Assembly: GCA_945906305.1 (NCBI GenBank) | Contig: CAMDQT010000011.1 | Span: forward strand, 1-64,000 | Reading direction: 5' to 3' | DNA from: Ferrithrix thermotolerans DSM 19514 | GTDB lineage: Bacteria > Actinomycetota > Acidimicrobiia > Acidimicrobiales > CAIXPF01 | Length of the DNA: 64,000 bases | Part shown: positions 47,623-57,129 of the stretch, piece by piece | Layout: every line of letters begins with the position of its first letter | Position numbering within the stretch: position 1 is the stretch's first letter | Notes under the pieces: generated by a model | Told to the model about the DNA's origin: nothing | The model's input: the letters and a program-made list of their open reading frames with translations, nothing else | Database searches by the model: none | Made by a program: the position numbers and the translations under genes

Positions 47623-50060
47623 CAGCGCCGAACCTCCAGCCGCACATCGGTGATCGGGCTTGATGCGACCAGCAAGTGGTTCACCGTCGCGCCGGAGACG
47701 TTACCGAGCACACTCGCGGTGCCCCGAACAACGTCCGCATCGGCGAAAGCCGGCAACTCGATGCTGCCCTGGTTCGCCACAACCGTCACCAGCTCACCTT
47801 CCCCGACGGACAGCCCCTGGAAATCGAGCGGGTGCAAACGCAGCGCGTTGCTCGCCGGCAACGCCGCCAACGACTGGCTGTGAGCGGTGCCGGTCCCGCC
47901 GTCATACATCTTTCGCCGCACCACCAAACGGAGGGAGGCCTCGTCGAGCGGAAGCTGCACCGCCGGGGGCACCTCGGGTAGGGCGAGGACCGCCGGACGC
48001 CCGCCGCCGCCGACGCCGGCGGCCACTGAACCTTCGCTGTTCAGGGCGAGCGCAGCCCGGTCGAGGCCGGCGTGTGATGAGGCCACTGCCTCGATCTCAT
48101 CCCAAATTTGCTCGGCCGACTCGAAACCGAGGTCGGTACCGAGCCGCAAGGCCAACTCGGAGGCGATGATCCAGTCCGCTCGCGCCGTACCGGGCGGCGT
48201 CACCACCTGATGAAGGGCCAGGATGCGACCTTCGATGTTGGTGGTCGTGCCGTCCACTTCGCCGTGGGCCGCCGCGGGTAATACCACCGCCGCGCCCGCC
48301 GAAGAGGGGTTGGCGAAGGTGTCCACGGCGATCACCGAGGCCTTGGCGAGCGCACGTTGGACGAGGTCACGATCGGGGAAGTCATCCAGCGGATTGGCAC
48401 CCAGTAGGACCAGCACCGACAACTTGCCGTCGGCCGCGGCCTGGAGCATCGCGGCGCTGTCGTACCCAGTGGCGGCAGGCACCGCACCCCACGCCTGCGC
48501 GAAGTAGGGCCGACCAGACTCAAGTGCGACCCGACCGGGAAGAAGGCCGGGTGCAAGGCCCATGTCAAGGGCCCCCATGACATTGCCCCGGCTCAACGCG
48601 GGCAGGAACCGGGCCCCGGCGGCGGCAAGGATCATCGCCGCCTCGGCGAGCACGGCCGGATCTTCGGTGACCGTGCCGCGGCCCAACACGACGGTGATCG
48701 GCTGCCCAGAGGGCAGAACCGAAACGGCCTGACGAGCGGCATCGACCAACGAACCCCCGGGACTGGCCCAAAAGCGATGCTGGGCGAGTTTGCTCAAACC
48801 ACTCGCACCGTGACCGATCTCGATGAGAGTCGCTCCACCCTCAACCACGGCGTGGCGCAAACGAAGGTAGAGCACCCCAAGGGTTTCTTTGGGGTCCGTG
48901 CCGAGCAGCACGATGGTTCCCTTGGCCGCGCCCGCCTCGGCGATCGTGGCCCGAGGCAAGCCGAGCACGAAGGACGCCGGCAGCCCGTCGCCAAGTTGGG
49001 CGTCGACGTTGTCGGTACCGATGACGTGCTTGGCCAACTTGGCCCACGCATACGCCGACTCGTTGGTCAGCCGAGCCCCGCCGATGACGCCGACGGCCGC
49101 AGGCCCCGAGGCCCGGACGGCGTCGGCGATCAGCTCGGTCGCGTGGCGCAAAGCATCGGCCCATCGGGCCCCTCGACCCTGGATCAACGGCTCGGACAAT
49201 CGCTCCTCGGAGTTCACCGACTCAACGCCGAAACGTCCCCGGTCGCACAGCCAGCCCCAGTTGACGGCGTCGTTGTCAACGCCGAGCGAGCGCAGCACCC
49301 GGTTGCGCGACGACTGCAGCGTGACCGAACAACCGACCGAACATCCGGTGCAGGTCGATTCGACCTCGGTGAGGTCCCACGGTCGAGCCTTGAACCGATA
49401 CGACGATGACGTCAGAGCACCGACCGGACAGATCTGCACGGTGTTGCCGCTGAAATACGAGCTGAAGGGCGCATCGGGAAAGGTGTTGACCTCGGTGCGG
49501 GAACCGCGACCCTGAAAGTGAATCAGCGGATCACCGGCCACCTCTTTGGCGAAGCGGGTGCAGCGATCGCACAGAATGCAGCGTTCCCGGTCGAGCAGGA
49601 CAAGATCCGAGATCGGAATTGGCTTCTCGTAGTGCCGCTTCTCCTCGACGAAACGGCTCTCTGCCGGGCCGAAGGCGATGGTGTTGTCCTGCAAAGGGCA
49701 TTCACCGCCTTTGTCACACACCGGACAATCGAGCGGGTGGTTGATCAGCAAGAACTCGAGGACGCCGTCCTGTGCCTTGCGAACACGGTCGGACTCGGTG
49801 TCCACGACCATGGCCTCGGACACCGGGACCATGCAGCTGGGCTGCAACGCAGGACCGCGACCACCGGCGTCGATATCCACCAGGCACATGCGGCACATGC
49901 CCACCGGCGACAGCCGCGGGTGGTAACAGAACCGGGGAATGTGAACCCCGGCCCGCGCCGCGGCTTCGATGACAAGTTCGCCCGGTTCCGCCTCGATCGC
50001 GTGCCCGTTGATCTGCACACTGACGGTCGTCTTGGGAGGGGTGTCGATCGTTTCAGACAT
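47622..50060 (-). CDS. nuoG: Complex I subunit NuoG, multi-cluster NADH-arm protein
   Basis: NuoG conducts electrons from NuoF to NuoI. From ATG 50060 the protein has 812 residues. The N-terminal 2Fe-2S site is CYHPRLSPVGMCRMC with a later Cys. Next come the His-ligated HPLDCPVCDKGGEC, the CILCDRC...QICPVG pair, and CTGCSVGC with a distant WLCDRG, which gives the extra N7 site. The remaining 550 residues are the molybdopterin-oxidoreductase-like domain without cofactor function. It is present only in this cluster. Start and end overlap neighbours. Confidence 0.96.
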   Translation of the reverse strand: MSETIDTPPKTTVSVQINGHAIEAEPGELVIEAAARAGVHIPRFCYHPRLSPVGMCRMCLVDIDAGGRGPALQPSCMVPVSEAMVVDTESDRVRKAQDGVLEFLLINHPLDCPVCDKGGECPLQDNTIAFGPAESRFVEEKRHYEKPIPISDLVLLDRERCILCDRCTRFAKEVAGDPLIHFQGRGSRTEVNTFPDAPFSSYFSGNTVQICPVGALTSSSYRFKARPWDLTEVESTCTGCSVGCSVTLQSSRNRVLRSLGVDNDAVNWGWLCDRGRFGVESVNSEERLSEPLIQGRGARWADALRHATELIADAVRASGPAAVGVIGGARLTNESAYAWAKLAKHVIGTDNVDAQLGDGLPASFVLGLPRATIAEAGAAKGTIVLLGTDPKETLGVLYLRLRHAVVEGGATLIEIGHGASGLSKLAQHRFWASPGGSLVDAARQAVSVLPSGQPITVVLGRGTVTEDPAVLAEAAMILAAAGARFLPALSRGNVMGALDMGLAPGLLPGRVALESGRPYFAQAWGAVPAATGYDSAAMLQAAADGKLSVLVLLGANPLDDFPDRDLVQRALAKASVIAVDTFANPSSAGAAVVLPAAAHGEVDGTTTNIEGRILALHQVVTPPGTARADWIIASELALRLGTDLGFESAEQIWDEIEAVASSHAGLDRAALALNSEGSVAAGVGGGGRPAVLALPEVPPAVQLPLDEASLRLVVRRKMYDGGTGTAHSQSLAALPASNALRLHPLDFQGLSVGEGELVTVVANQGSIELPAFADADVVRGTASVLGNVSGATVNHLLVASSPITDVRLEVRR

Positions 50061-51426
50061 GGGTGCTGTCCTCCACTCGCACGGGAATGCCAAGCGCACG
50101 ACGGCGGATCTTGGCCTCGAACTCGGGACGGAAACGCCGGAGGGCGCTAACCACAGGCGCGACGGCCGACGGTCCGAGGGGACAGATGGTCGTCTGCTTC
50201 GGGGGGAACGGCACGGCCGCTAGCCCTTCCGATTCCCAACTTGCGGCGGGATAAGGCCCGGGGCTGATGTTGTCGCCCACATCGAGCAGCATGTCGATAT
50301 CGGCCGGACGACCGTGGCCGTCGACAATGCGCTGCAAGATGGTCTCCAGCCAGCTCGTGCCTTCCCGACATGGTGTGCACTTGCCGCAGGACTCCCGGGC
50401 ATAGAAGCGCACCACCCGCAGACACGCCTTGACCGCATCGGTGGTCTCGTCCATCACGACGATGGCTCCCGAGCCCAACATGGACCCTGCTCCGCCAACC
50501 GGACGCGCCTCCAGCGGAAGGTCGAGTTGCTCCTCGAAAAACCATGGTGAGGAGCCGCCACCGGGAATAAAGGCCTTTAGCGCGTTGCCGTTGCGAATCC
50601 CACCGCAGAACTGCTCGTCGTAGAGCAACTCGCGAAAGGTGGTCACACCGTGCTGCACCTCGTACACACCGGGGCGTCGCACGTGGCCCGACACGGCGAA
50701 CATGCGGGTACCGGGCGAACTTTCCGAACCGTATTGCTTGTAGTCCTCGGACCCGCGCACGATGATGCCACCGAGGTTGGAGAGCGTCTCGACGTTGTTG
50801 ACGACTGTCGGCTTCCCATACAGCCCGATGGCGGCGGGAAAGTACGGCGGCTTAAGCCGCGGCATTCCTCGGTTGCCCTCCAGGGACTCGATCAGTGCGG
50901 TCTCTTCGCCCACGATGTAGGCGCCGGCACCCCAGTGCAGCACGATGTCTACGGAGAAGTTGCTACCGAGGATGTTGCGGCCCACGTACTGCGCGGCATA
51001 GGCCTCGTTCAGCGCCGTCGCGACCCGGGTCTGCGCCAAGGCCATCTCACCTCGGACGTACAAGAAACATTGCGACAATCCCGCGGCGTAGCACGCGATG
51101 AGGCAACCCTCGATCAGCTGATGGGGGTCGCGTTCCATCAGCATGCGGTCCTTGTAGGTGCCCGGCTCGGATTCATCGCCGTTCACCACCAGATAACGCG
51201 GCCAAACCCCAGGAGGCGTAAACCCCCACTTCACGCCGGCGGGGAAGCCTGCGCCGCCCCGACCGAGCAGTGTGGCCGCCCTGATTTCGTCGTGGACAGC
51301 GGCCGGGGTCATGCTCAGCGCCTTACGCAAGCCCTCATAACCCCCGGTCGCCTCGAAGCGGGCCAGGGTATAAGAGTCGGCGTGATGCAACCGCGAGGTC
51401 ACGAGCTGGACGATGGGTGCGGTCAT
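50053..51426 (-). CDS. nuoF: Complex I subunit NuoF, NADH/FMN-binding
   Basis: NuoF oxidises NADH through FMN and passes electrons to cluster N3. From ATG 51426 the protein has 457 residues. It shows GRGGAGFPAGVKWGF and GAGAYIVGEETALIESLEG for NADH/FMN, and ESCGKCTPCREGTSWLE plus a later TICPLG Cys as N3 ligands. It overlaps nuoE (ATGA) and nuoG (8 bp). Confidence 0.97.
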   Translation of the reverse strand: MTAPIVQLVTSRLHHADSYTLARFEATGGYEGLRKALSMTPAAVHDEIRAATLLGRGGAGFPAGVKWGFTPPGVWPRYLVVNGDESEPGTYKDRMLMERDPHQLIEGCLIACYAAGLSQCFLYVRGEMALAQTRVATALNEAYAAQYVGRNILGSNFSVDIVLHWGAGAYIVGEETALIESLEGNRGMPRLKPPYFPAAIGLYGKPTVVNNVETLSNLGGIIVRGSEDYKQYGSESSPGTRMFAVSGHVRRPGVYEVQHGVTTFRELLYDEQFCGGIRNGNALKAFIPGGGSSPWFFEEQLDLPLEARPVGGAGSMLGSGAIVVMDETTDAVKACLRVVRFYARESCGKCTPCREGTSWLETILQRIVDGHGRPADIDMLLDVGDNISPGPYPAASWESEGLAAVPFPPKQTTICPLGPSAVAPVVSALRRFRPEFEAKIRRRALGIPVRVEDSTHV

Positions 51427-52055
51427 GCTTGCTCCAGCCACACCGGCGCAGAAGCGCGGTCGGGATCGGCGTTGCCAGCGACTCGGTCAGCGGGGATGTG
51501 CTGGCGCTGCAATGCGAGCGTGCCGTGGGGTGGAATCTGGCCCTCAGGCCCGGATTCGGCGGCCTTTCGCGTCGGCTGCCTGCCGTTGCGCAGATCCTCC
51601 ACGATGGCGTCGAAGTCCCCGTCTTCGACTTTGTAGAAGTACCGGTAGTTCACCGTCAGGCACGGCGCCTCGGTGCACGCAGCAATGCATTCCACATCTT
51701 CAATCGTGAACAATCCGTCGCCGGTGGTGTTGCCGGCCTTGATCCCCAAGGCGTGCTCCGCGTGGTGAAGCAGCTCCTCGCCGCCGAGGAGTTGACAGGA
51801 AATGTTGGTGCAGATGTTCACCAGGTAGCGACCGACTGGTTCGCGTTTGAACATCTCATAGAACGAACAGGTGCCAAGGACCTCAGCCGGCGACACGTCG
51901 ACCAATTCTCCGAGGTGCACCATCGCCTCGTCGGACACGTAGCCGTCCTGCTCCTGGGCTAGGTGCAGGAGCGGAATGAGCGCTGATTTTTTCCACGGGT
52001 ACCGCGAGATGATCTCGTGGGCGACCGCTTCGTTCTGCGGGCTCAATCGGCTCAC
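51423..52055 (-). CDS. nuoE: Complex I subunit NuoE, 2Fe-2S protein
   Basis: NuoE holds cluster N1a beside FMN. From GTG 52055 the protein has 210 residues. The core shows SRYPWKKSALIPLLHLAQEQDGYVS, GTCSFYEMF and the four ligands in CTNISCQLLGG and VECIAACTEAPC. A C-terminal tail of about 50 residues with many Pro/Gly/Ala follows. The start overlaps the nuoD stop (GTGA). Confidence 0.95.
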   Translation of the reverse strand: MSRLSPQNEAVAHEIISRYPWKKSALIPLLHLAQEQDGYVSDEAMVHLGELVDVSPAEVLGTCSFYEMFKREPVGRYLVNICTNISCQLLGGEELLHHAEHALGIKAGNTTGDGLFTIEDVECIAACTEAPCLTVNYRYFYKVEDGDFDAIVEDLRNGRQPTRKAAESGPEGQIPPHGTLALQRQHIPADRVAGNADPDRASAPVWLEQA

Positions 52056-53338
52056 CGGTCGACTTCTCCCATGATCGGGTCGACGCTGGAGATCACGGCC
52101 ACAGTGTCCGCGATGAGGCCGTCGGCCATCATGTGGGGCAGGCACTGCAAGTTCACGAAACTCGGTCCTCGAATGTGCATACGGTACGGCTTGGACGTCC
52201 CGTCTGAGACCAGGTAGCAACCCAGCTCGCCGCGGGGAGATTCGACCGCCACATAGACCTCTCCCTCGGGCACCTTGTAACCCTCGGTGTACAACTTGAA
52301 GTGGTGGATCAACGCCTCCATCGACTCGTCGATGCGGGCCCGCGGGGGTGGCGTCACCTTCTTGTCCTGGACCTTGTAGTCGCCCTTCGGCAGCTTCTCA
52401 AGGATCTGGTAGACGATCTTCATCGACTCACGAATCTCATTGAGTCGGATCGCGTACCGATCGAAGCAGTCGCCAAAAGTACCGACGACGACATCGAAAT
52501 CGACCTGGTCGTAGTGCAGATATGGCAGGTCACGACGCAGGTCCCAGTCATAGCCCGTAGAGCGCAATATGGGCCCGGTCGCACCCAGATCGATGGCCTC
52601 CTGCGTAGTGATAACCCCGACGCCCTGGAGTCGATCGCGCCAGATGTTCTGACCGGTCAGCAGCACATCAAGGTCGTCGAGACGACCCGGCAACGGTTCG
52701 AGGATGCGCAGCAAGTCGTCGCGCCAGCCGTCGGGAAGATCCGCCGCCACTCCCCCAGGACGGATGTAATTGTGGTTCATCCGTACGCCGGTGATCTTTT
52801 CGAACAGGCGGAGCAACTCCTCGCGGTCGCGCCAGCCATAGATCATCACCGAGACGGCGCCGATGTCCATGCCGTTGGTCGCTTGGAACAGCAGGTGGGA
52901 GCTCATGCGGTTGAGCTCGCACATCAGCATCCGAATCCATTGGCCCCGTTCAGGAACCTCGATACCGAGCAGTTCCTCAACCGCCATCGAGAACACGAGC
53001 TCATTGAACAACGGACTCGCATAGTCCATACGGGTCACGTTCGTCGGGCCCTGCAGGAAGGTCAGATCCTCCGCGGTCTTCTCCATGCCCGTATGGAGGT
53101 AGCCCACGATCGGCTTGGATCGCACGACCTGCTCACCTTGCAGTTCGAGCATCAAGCGCAGCACACCATGGGTCGAGGGGTGCTGCGGACCCATGTTGAT
53201 GATCATGGTCTCGTCGTTTTCGTCGGCGAGCATCTCACCGCGCTGTGCCGCCTCGACCTCGGACATGCGCAGCACCGCCCGCCCGTTGCGTAGGCGGGCG
53301 TGATAATCGATGGAGTCCTGGTTTTCGACAACGGTCAT
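52052..53338 (-). CDS. nuoD: Complex I subunit NuoD (14-gene cluster)
   Basis: From ATG 53338 the protein has 428 residues. NMGPQHPSTHGVLRLMLEL and YLHTGMEKTAEDLTFLQ are canonical, the quinone-site Tyr is present in VTRMDYASPLFNE, and the C-terminus is VDPIMGEVDR. It carries the longer central region that the shorter NuoD at 36,300 lacks. A 63-bp gap separates it from nuoC, the largest gap inside this cluster. Confidence 0.97.
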   Translation of the reverse strand: MTVVENQDSIDYHARLRNGRAVLRMSEVEAAQRGEMLADENDETMIINMGPQHPSTHGVLRLMLELQGEQVVRSKPIVGYLHTGMEKTAEDLTFLQGPTNVTRMDYASPLFNELVFSMAVEELLGIEVPERGQWIRMLMCELNRMSSHLLFQATNGMDIGAVSVMIYGWRDREELLRLFEKITGVRMNHNYIRPGGVAADLPDGWRDDLLRILEPLPGRLDDLDVLLTGQNIWRDRLQGVGVITTQEAIDLGATGPILRSTGYDWDLRRDLPYLHYDQVDFDVVVGTFGDCFDRYAIRLNEIRESMKIVYQILEKLPKGDYKVQDKKVTPPPRARIDESMEALIHHFKLYTEGYKVPEGEVYVAVESPRGELGCYLVSDGTSKPYRMHIRGPSFVNLQCLPHMMADGLIADTVAVISSVDPIMGEVDR

Positions 53339-53401
53339 GGCGTGTCCCAGTGGTGTGGGTGGGAGCGGGCTGAGGGCCAACGGAGGCCGTTCAGCCGGTG
53401 C

Positions 53402-53923
53402 TCATGAAGATGGTGCGCCTTTGAACTGAACCGGGATTCGGCCCAGCGAGTAGTCCTTGCGCAATGGATAGCCTTGCCAGTTCTCTGGCATGAGGATGCG
53501 GGTCATGTCCGGATGGCCACCGAAGGTGATCCCGAAGAGGTCGAAAACCTCACGCTCGAGGGCTTCAACCCCGGCGTGCAGCTCCCACAGCGAGGGACAG
53601 GTTGGGTCGGACTCTGGGACCTGGACCCGTAAACGAACGCGCCCGCGTTCGCTGTGGCTGATGAAACCGGCCACGACCTCAAACCGTTCCGGAAGCACAC
53701 CTTCGGGCAGCACACGGTGCTGTTTCGCGGCGCAGTAGTCAACTGCAGTCACATCCACGCACATCAGGTACCCGGCGGCGTACAGCGCCCCCGCCACCCC
53801 AAGGTAGCTGTCTCGACTTGGATGGAGCACCTTTTGGCCCCGAGCCCACGACCGGGGGACCCCGAATTCCACCTCCGGCGTTGCGGCCAACCCGACCTGC
53901 TCGCCGCGACCCTCTGTGCTCAT
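53402..53923 (-). CDS. nuoC: Complex I subunit NuoC (14-gene cluster)
   Basis: From ATG 53923 the protein has 173 residues beginning [20 protein letters not shown]. The conserved C-terminal segment is [38 protein letters not shown]. It overlaps the nuoB stop (ATGA). Longer frames upstream are nuoB shadows. Confidence 0.95.
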   Translation of the reverse strand: MSTEGRGEQVGLAATPEVEFGVPRSWARGQKVLHPSRDSYLGVAGALYAAGYLMCVDVTAVDYCAAKQHRVLPEGVLPERFEVVAGFISHSERGRVRLRVQVPESDPTCPSLWELHAGVEALEREVFDLFGITFGGHPDMTRILMPENWQGYPLRKDYSLGRIPVQFKGAPSS

Positions 53924-54507
53924 GACCGGGCCCCGATCCGCACCCCACGCTCGGTTTGCCCGTCGCGTTGCTCGATGAGCAACGGTCCAGCACCCGAACT
54001 GCGGCGATGCAGAAGCTCCCCGTTGAGAATCTGATTGTGGATGGTGATAATCGCATGCAGCAGAGTTTCTGGCCCCGGGGGACATCCCGGTGCGTACACG
54101 TCCACCGGAACAACCTGATCGACACCTTGGACAATGGCGTAGTTGTTGAACATGCCGCCCGAACTCGCACAGACCCCCATTGACAGCACCCATTTGGGTT
54201 CCATCATCTGGTCGTAGATCTGACGCAACACCGGCGCCATTTTCTGAGACACCCGACCGGCAACGATCATCAGGTCTGCCTGGCGCGGTGAGGCCCGAAA
54301 CACCTCCATGCCGAAGCGAGACAAGTCGAAATGGGCGCCACCGGCCGCCATCATCTCGATCGCGCAGCAAGCCAGCCCGAACGTTGCCGGCCACAAGCTC
54401 CTGGCCCGCGCCCACTGGACGACATCTTCAATGCGCCCGGTCAGAACGTTGTGGTCGATTCCGGCCAGGCCGTTTTCGAGAATTCCCTTGCCACCAAGCT
54501 TGACCAT
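53920..54507 (-). CDS. nuoB: Complex I subunit NuoB (14-gene cluster)
   Basis: From ATG 54507 the protein has 195 residues. The N2 ligands are in [19 protein letters not shown] and [13 protein letters not shown]-terminal tail of about 25 residues (beginning [12 protein letters not shown]) extends past the family core. It begins 1 bp after the nuoA stop. Confidence 0.97.
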   Translation of the reverse strand: MVKLGGKGILENGLAGIDHNVLTGRIEDVVQWARARSLWPATFGLACCAIEMMAAGGAHFDLSRFGMEVFRASPRQADLMIVAGRVSQKMAPVLRQIYDQMMEPKWVLSMGVCASSGGMFNNYAIVQGVDQVVPVDVYAPGCPPGPETLLHAIITIHNQILNGELLHRRSSGAGPLLIEQRDGQTERGVRIGARS

Positions 54508-54508
54508 G

Positions 54509-55033
54509 TCAGTGCGCTCCGCTCTCGGCTGGGGCCACGACGGTTTCAAGCAGACCCTCGTCGAGCATGATCCTCAGCTCCTCTGGGCTGTGTCGTCCTT
54601 CGAGGCCTACCCGACGCACGGTCGTCGCCGCGGTCCGCGCCGAGCTACGCATGTGCGCCGGCCGCTGCACCTTCTTGGTAGGTCCCCAGTCCAGTGCCCC
54701 CTTCGAGAGCAGGTACAGGAACGACTCGAAGACCGACGCCGAGAAGACCGCTACGGCCAACAGCCCAAATAGGCCGAGTTCGCGATGAACTATGGCGTAG
54801 GGATACAAGAAGATGATCTCAATGTCGAAGACGACGAAGATCATGGCGATGAGATAGAAGCGCACCGGGAAACGCCGCGGCGGCGCCTTGCCCGGCACTA
54901 TGCCCGACTCGTAGGGCTGCTGTTTCGGAACTGTGGCCAATCGTGGGGCCAACAGCTTCGATGCCGCGAAGCTGAGCACGGCAAATAGTACGGCCAGTAC
55001 CGCCAGGCAGAGGATCGGGAGGTACTGGCTCAT
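54509..55033 (-). CDS. nuoA: Complex I subunit NuoA (14-gene cluster), extended C-terminus
   Basis: The protein has 174 residues from ATG 55033; GTG 55036 adds one residue. The core has three helices and the loop [40 protein letters not shown]. About 55 hydrophilic residues follow the last helix, which NuoA usually lacks. It is the first nuo gene after the unknown membrane protein at 55,037, separated by 3 bp, so both operons are physically fused. Confidence 0.94.
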   Translation of the reverse strand: MSQYLPILCLAVLAVLFAVLSFAASKLLAPRLATVPKQQPYESGIVPGKAPPRRFPVRFYLIAMIFVVFDIEIIFLYPYAIVHRELGLFGLLAVAVFSASVFESFLYLLSKGALDWGPTKKVQRPAHMRSSARTAATTVRRVGLEGRHSPEELRIMLDEGLLETVVAPAESGAH

Positions 55034-55036
55034 CAC

Positions 55037-55951
55037 CTAGTCGGCCGCTGCGTAGGCGGCACGGTTCGCCGCTGCTTGCTGGTCACGCCGGTGCAGCCGC
55101 CAGGCCAAAGCGGCAAAGATCAGGCCCGAGCCGATGGTGACGTTGGCGGGAGGTACCCGCTTGGATCCGAGGTCACGCACCATGATCACGGTATACATCG
55201 GCTGGGTAGGGTCGATCGCCTTTGCTGGCGGTGCTTCACCGGGCCGGACGTTGAGCGATAGCGGCGTTGCGCCTTGGACCATGACCGCCGAATAGTGCGC
55301 CGGGTGACGCGGCGTAAGGGCGATTTTGATGCGATACCAGACCCGCTCTGGGCATCCCGACCAATTCGAGTTAACGATGCGCGGCTTGCAGACCGCGTCG
55401 GGTCGGCGTTGCTTGCCACCCACCTCAAAGGCCGCGATGGGGATATAGGACCCTGAAGCGAACTCCTTGTGGTTGAGCACGAATGCATCCACCGTGGCCT
55501 GGGCCTCGCCTCGGGAACGGTTGGACGCAAGCATCCCGGTCCAGCCCGCGACCATGGGCTCCTCGCCAGACTTCTCGGCCTTCTCGAAGGCTTCCACCAA
55601 TCCTCCCGAAGGGTTCCCACCTTCAGGTTGCAACTCCTGGAGTTCCGTCCCGAGTGATGCGGCCTGATCGAATTGAGCTGCGGTGAGGTCACCGCGGTTC
55701 ATCTCCATGACCTTCCAGGAGGGCAGACGGCCTTGCAGCCCGATGCCGTAGATCGTCCAGATGATTCCCATCAAAAAGAGCCAGCCGAACAGCCCGGTCA
55801 AGGCCAGAAACATGCCGGTACGAAAGCCGGTGTTCGTGGCCAACAGCAGGAACACGGAGCCCATCAGCACCGCGACACCGACGCCGACGACGAGCAGACC
55901 GCGTATGAACACCCCGAAGTCGAGGCCATTGATGCTGATGAAGGCGCTCAC
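55037..55951 (-). CDS. Unknown membrane protein between cytochrome bc and complex I genes
   Basis: I do not recognise this 304-residue protein. It has two N-terminal membrane helices (about 17-39 and 46-71), a hydrophilic region of about 200 residues containing two cysteines in VCKPRIVNSNWSGCPERVWY, and a last helix near 275-290 (TIGSGLIFAALAWRLH). No cofactor motif is visible. It overlaps the diheme cytochrome gene (GTGA) and is 3 bp from nuoA, so it is translationally coupled to both complexes. It may be an accessory or supercomplex subunit; this is inference from position. Confidence 0.75.
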   Translation of the reverse strand: MSAFISINGLDFGVFIRGLLVVGVGVAVLMGSVFLLLATNTGFRTGMFLALTGLFGWLFLMGIIWTIYGIGLQGRLPSWKVMEMNRGDLTAAQFDQAASLGTELQELQPEGGNPSGGLVEAFEKAEKSGEEPMVAGWTGMLASNRSRGEAQATVDAFVLNHKEFASGSYIPIAAFEVGGKQRRPDAVCKPRIVNSNWSGCPERVWYRIKIALTPRHPAHYSAVMVQGATPLSLNVRPGEAPPAKAIDPTQPMYTVIMVRDLGSKRVPPANVTIGSGLIFAALAWRLHRRDQQAAANRAAYAAAD

Positions 55952-57129
55952 TTAGCCTGCGCCTCCTGGGGCGTATGCGGATTGGGCACGTACTGTTGAT
56001 CGCCGTCGAGAGCAGCCACATACGCCGCCACGGCGTCGAGTTGTTCCTGGGTATAGGTATTGCCGAAGGCTGGCATCATGCCGCTCTTGCATTGGGACTG
56101 ACGGCCGTACACGAGACCCGTCTCACAGCCGTCGGCAATGAAGTTGGACAGCTGAGCTTCGTCGTTGAACTTCTCGTCCGCGGCCCAGAGGTTCGGACCG
56201 AAGGCACCCGCACCCGTGGCCCCCGGCCGGTCGTAGGACCAACCTGGCGTGTGGCAGCGGGCGCAGGAGTACGAGCCGGCCGCGTCTTCGTTGTTGAACA
56301 ACAACCCGCCGAGCTTCAGCTGTGCCGCCGATTCGCTGCTCGCGACACCGAGTTGGATCAGCGCCGCCGTATTGGTGGCGGACTCGGCAAAGGCCTTCGT
56401 CACGCGGTCCGATAGTTCCTTGCGCTTCTCGGCATCGCTGACGCCAAGGGCGAGTTCCGCCGTGACCCGTGCCACCAGACCCCGCCGCACCTGCACTTCG
56501 GCTTGCTCTGGGGTGATGACGATTGACGCGAGGTAGTCCACCAGGTTCTGGATCTGCTGGGTGTTCATGGCCCCGCCGCCAACGGTTGACCAAGGCTGCA
56601 TGGGCGAGAAGGCACGGCCATGGTCGAGCACGTACTGAACCTCGTCGCGGCTGTAACGCAGCACGGCGTTGTTGAGGGCCGGTGCCTTCCAGGTCACATT
56701 GGCAACATAGGTTCCGGTCTTGCTTTGCAGGACGTAAGGAGCGATACCCCCGACTGCGCCCCGGCCGTGGCATGCGGCGCAGTTCGTGTTGAACAGCGTC
56801 TCGCCGCGGCTCGCGAAGACGGCATCAAACCGTTTGACCGCAGCCTCTTGGCGGCCCGGCTCGGCCAGCCAGTACAGCGGCAAACCCAACGCCACGATGC
56901 CGAGCAGGACCAACGACATCGTGAGGAAGCGATCGAGCCGCGGCCCTTCGAGTTCCTCGTCGGAGAAGTACGGCTTGCGGTTCGGAGCGTTGTCCGTTTC
57001 GCTTCCGAGTTCCGCCTTCGTGCGGCGGATGTTGACCGCGATGTAGACGGCGAAGCCGACAAAAACGATCCACGCCACGACCAGGCCAATCGCCCGTTGC
57101 ATTGTGGATGCGAGAAAAACTGCGGTCAT
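55948..57129 (-). CDS. Diheme cytochrome c subunit of quinol oxidoreductase
   Basis: The 393-residue protein has two N-terminal membrane helices (about 13-33 and 70-88) and two haem c motifs, CAACH (117-121) and CARCH (289-293). Possible axial methionines are in SPMQPW and KSGMMPAFGN. It resembles the diheme QcrC partner of actinobacterial bcc complexes, though QcrC there has a C-terminal helix, whereas this one is N-terminally anchored. It overlaps the Rieske gene (ATGA), so it is part of the same complex and likely passes electrons from Rieske to the oxidase. Confidence 0.9.
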   Translation of the reverse strand: MTAVFLASTMQRAIGLVVAWIVFVGFAVYIAVNIRRTKAELGSETDNAPNRKPYFSDEELEGPRLDRFLTMSLVLLGIVALGLPLYWLAEPGRQEAAVKRFDAVFASRGETLFNTNCAACHGRGAVGGIAPYVLQSKTGTYVANVTWKAPALNNAVLRYSRDEVQYVLDHGRAFSPMQPWSTVGGGAMNTQQIQNLVDYLASIVITPEQAEVQVRRGLVARVTAELALGVSDAEKRKELSDRVTKAFAESATNTAALIQLGVASSESAAQLKLGGLLFNNEDAAGSYSCARCHTPGWSYDRPGATGAGAFGPNLWAADEKFNDEAQLSNFIADGCETGLVYGRQSQCKSGMMPAFGNTYTQEQLDAVAAYVAALDGDQQYVPNPHTPQEAQAK

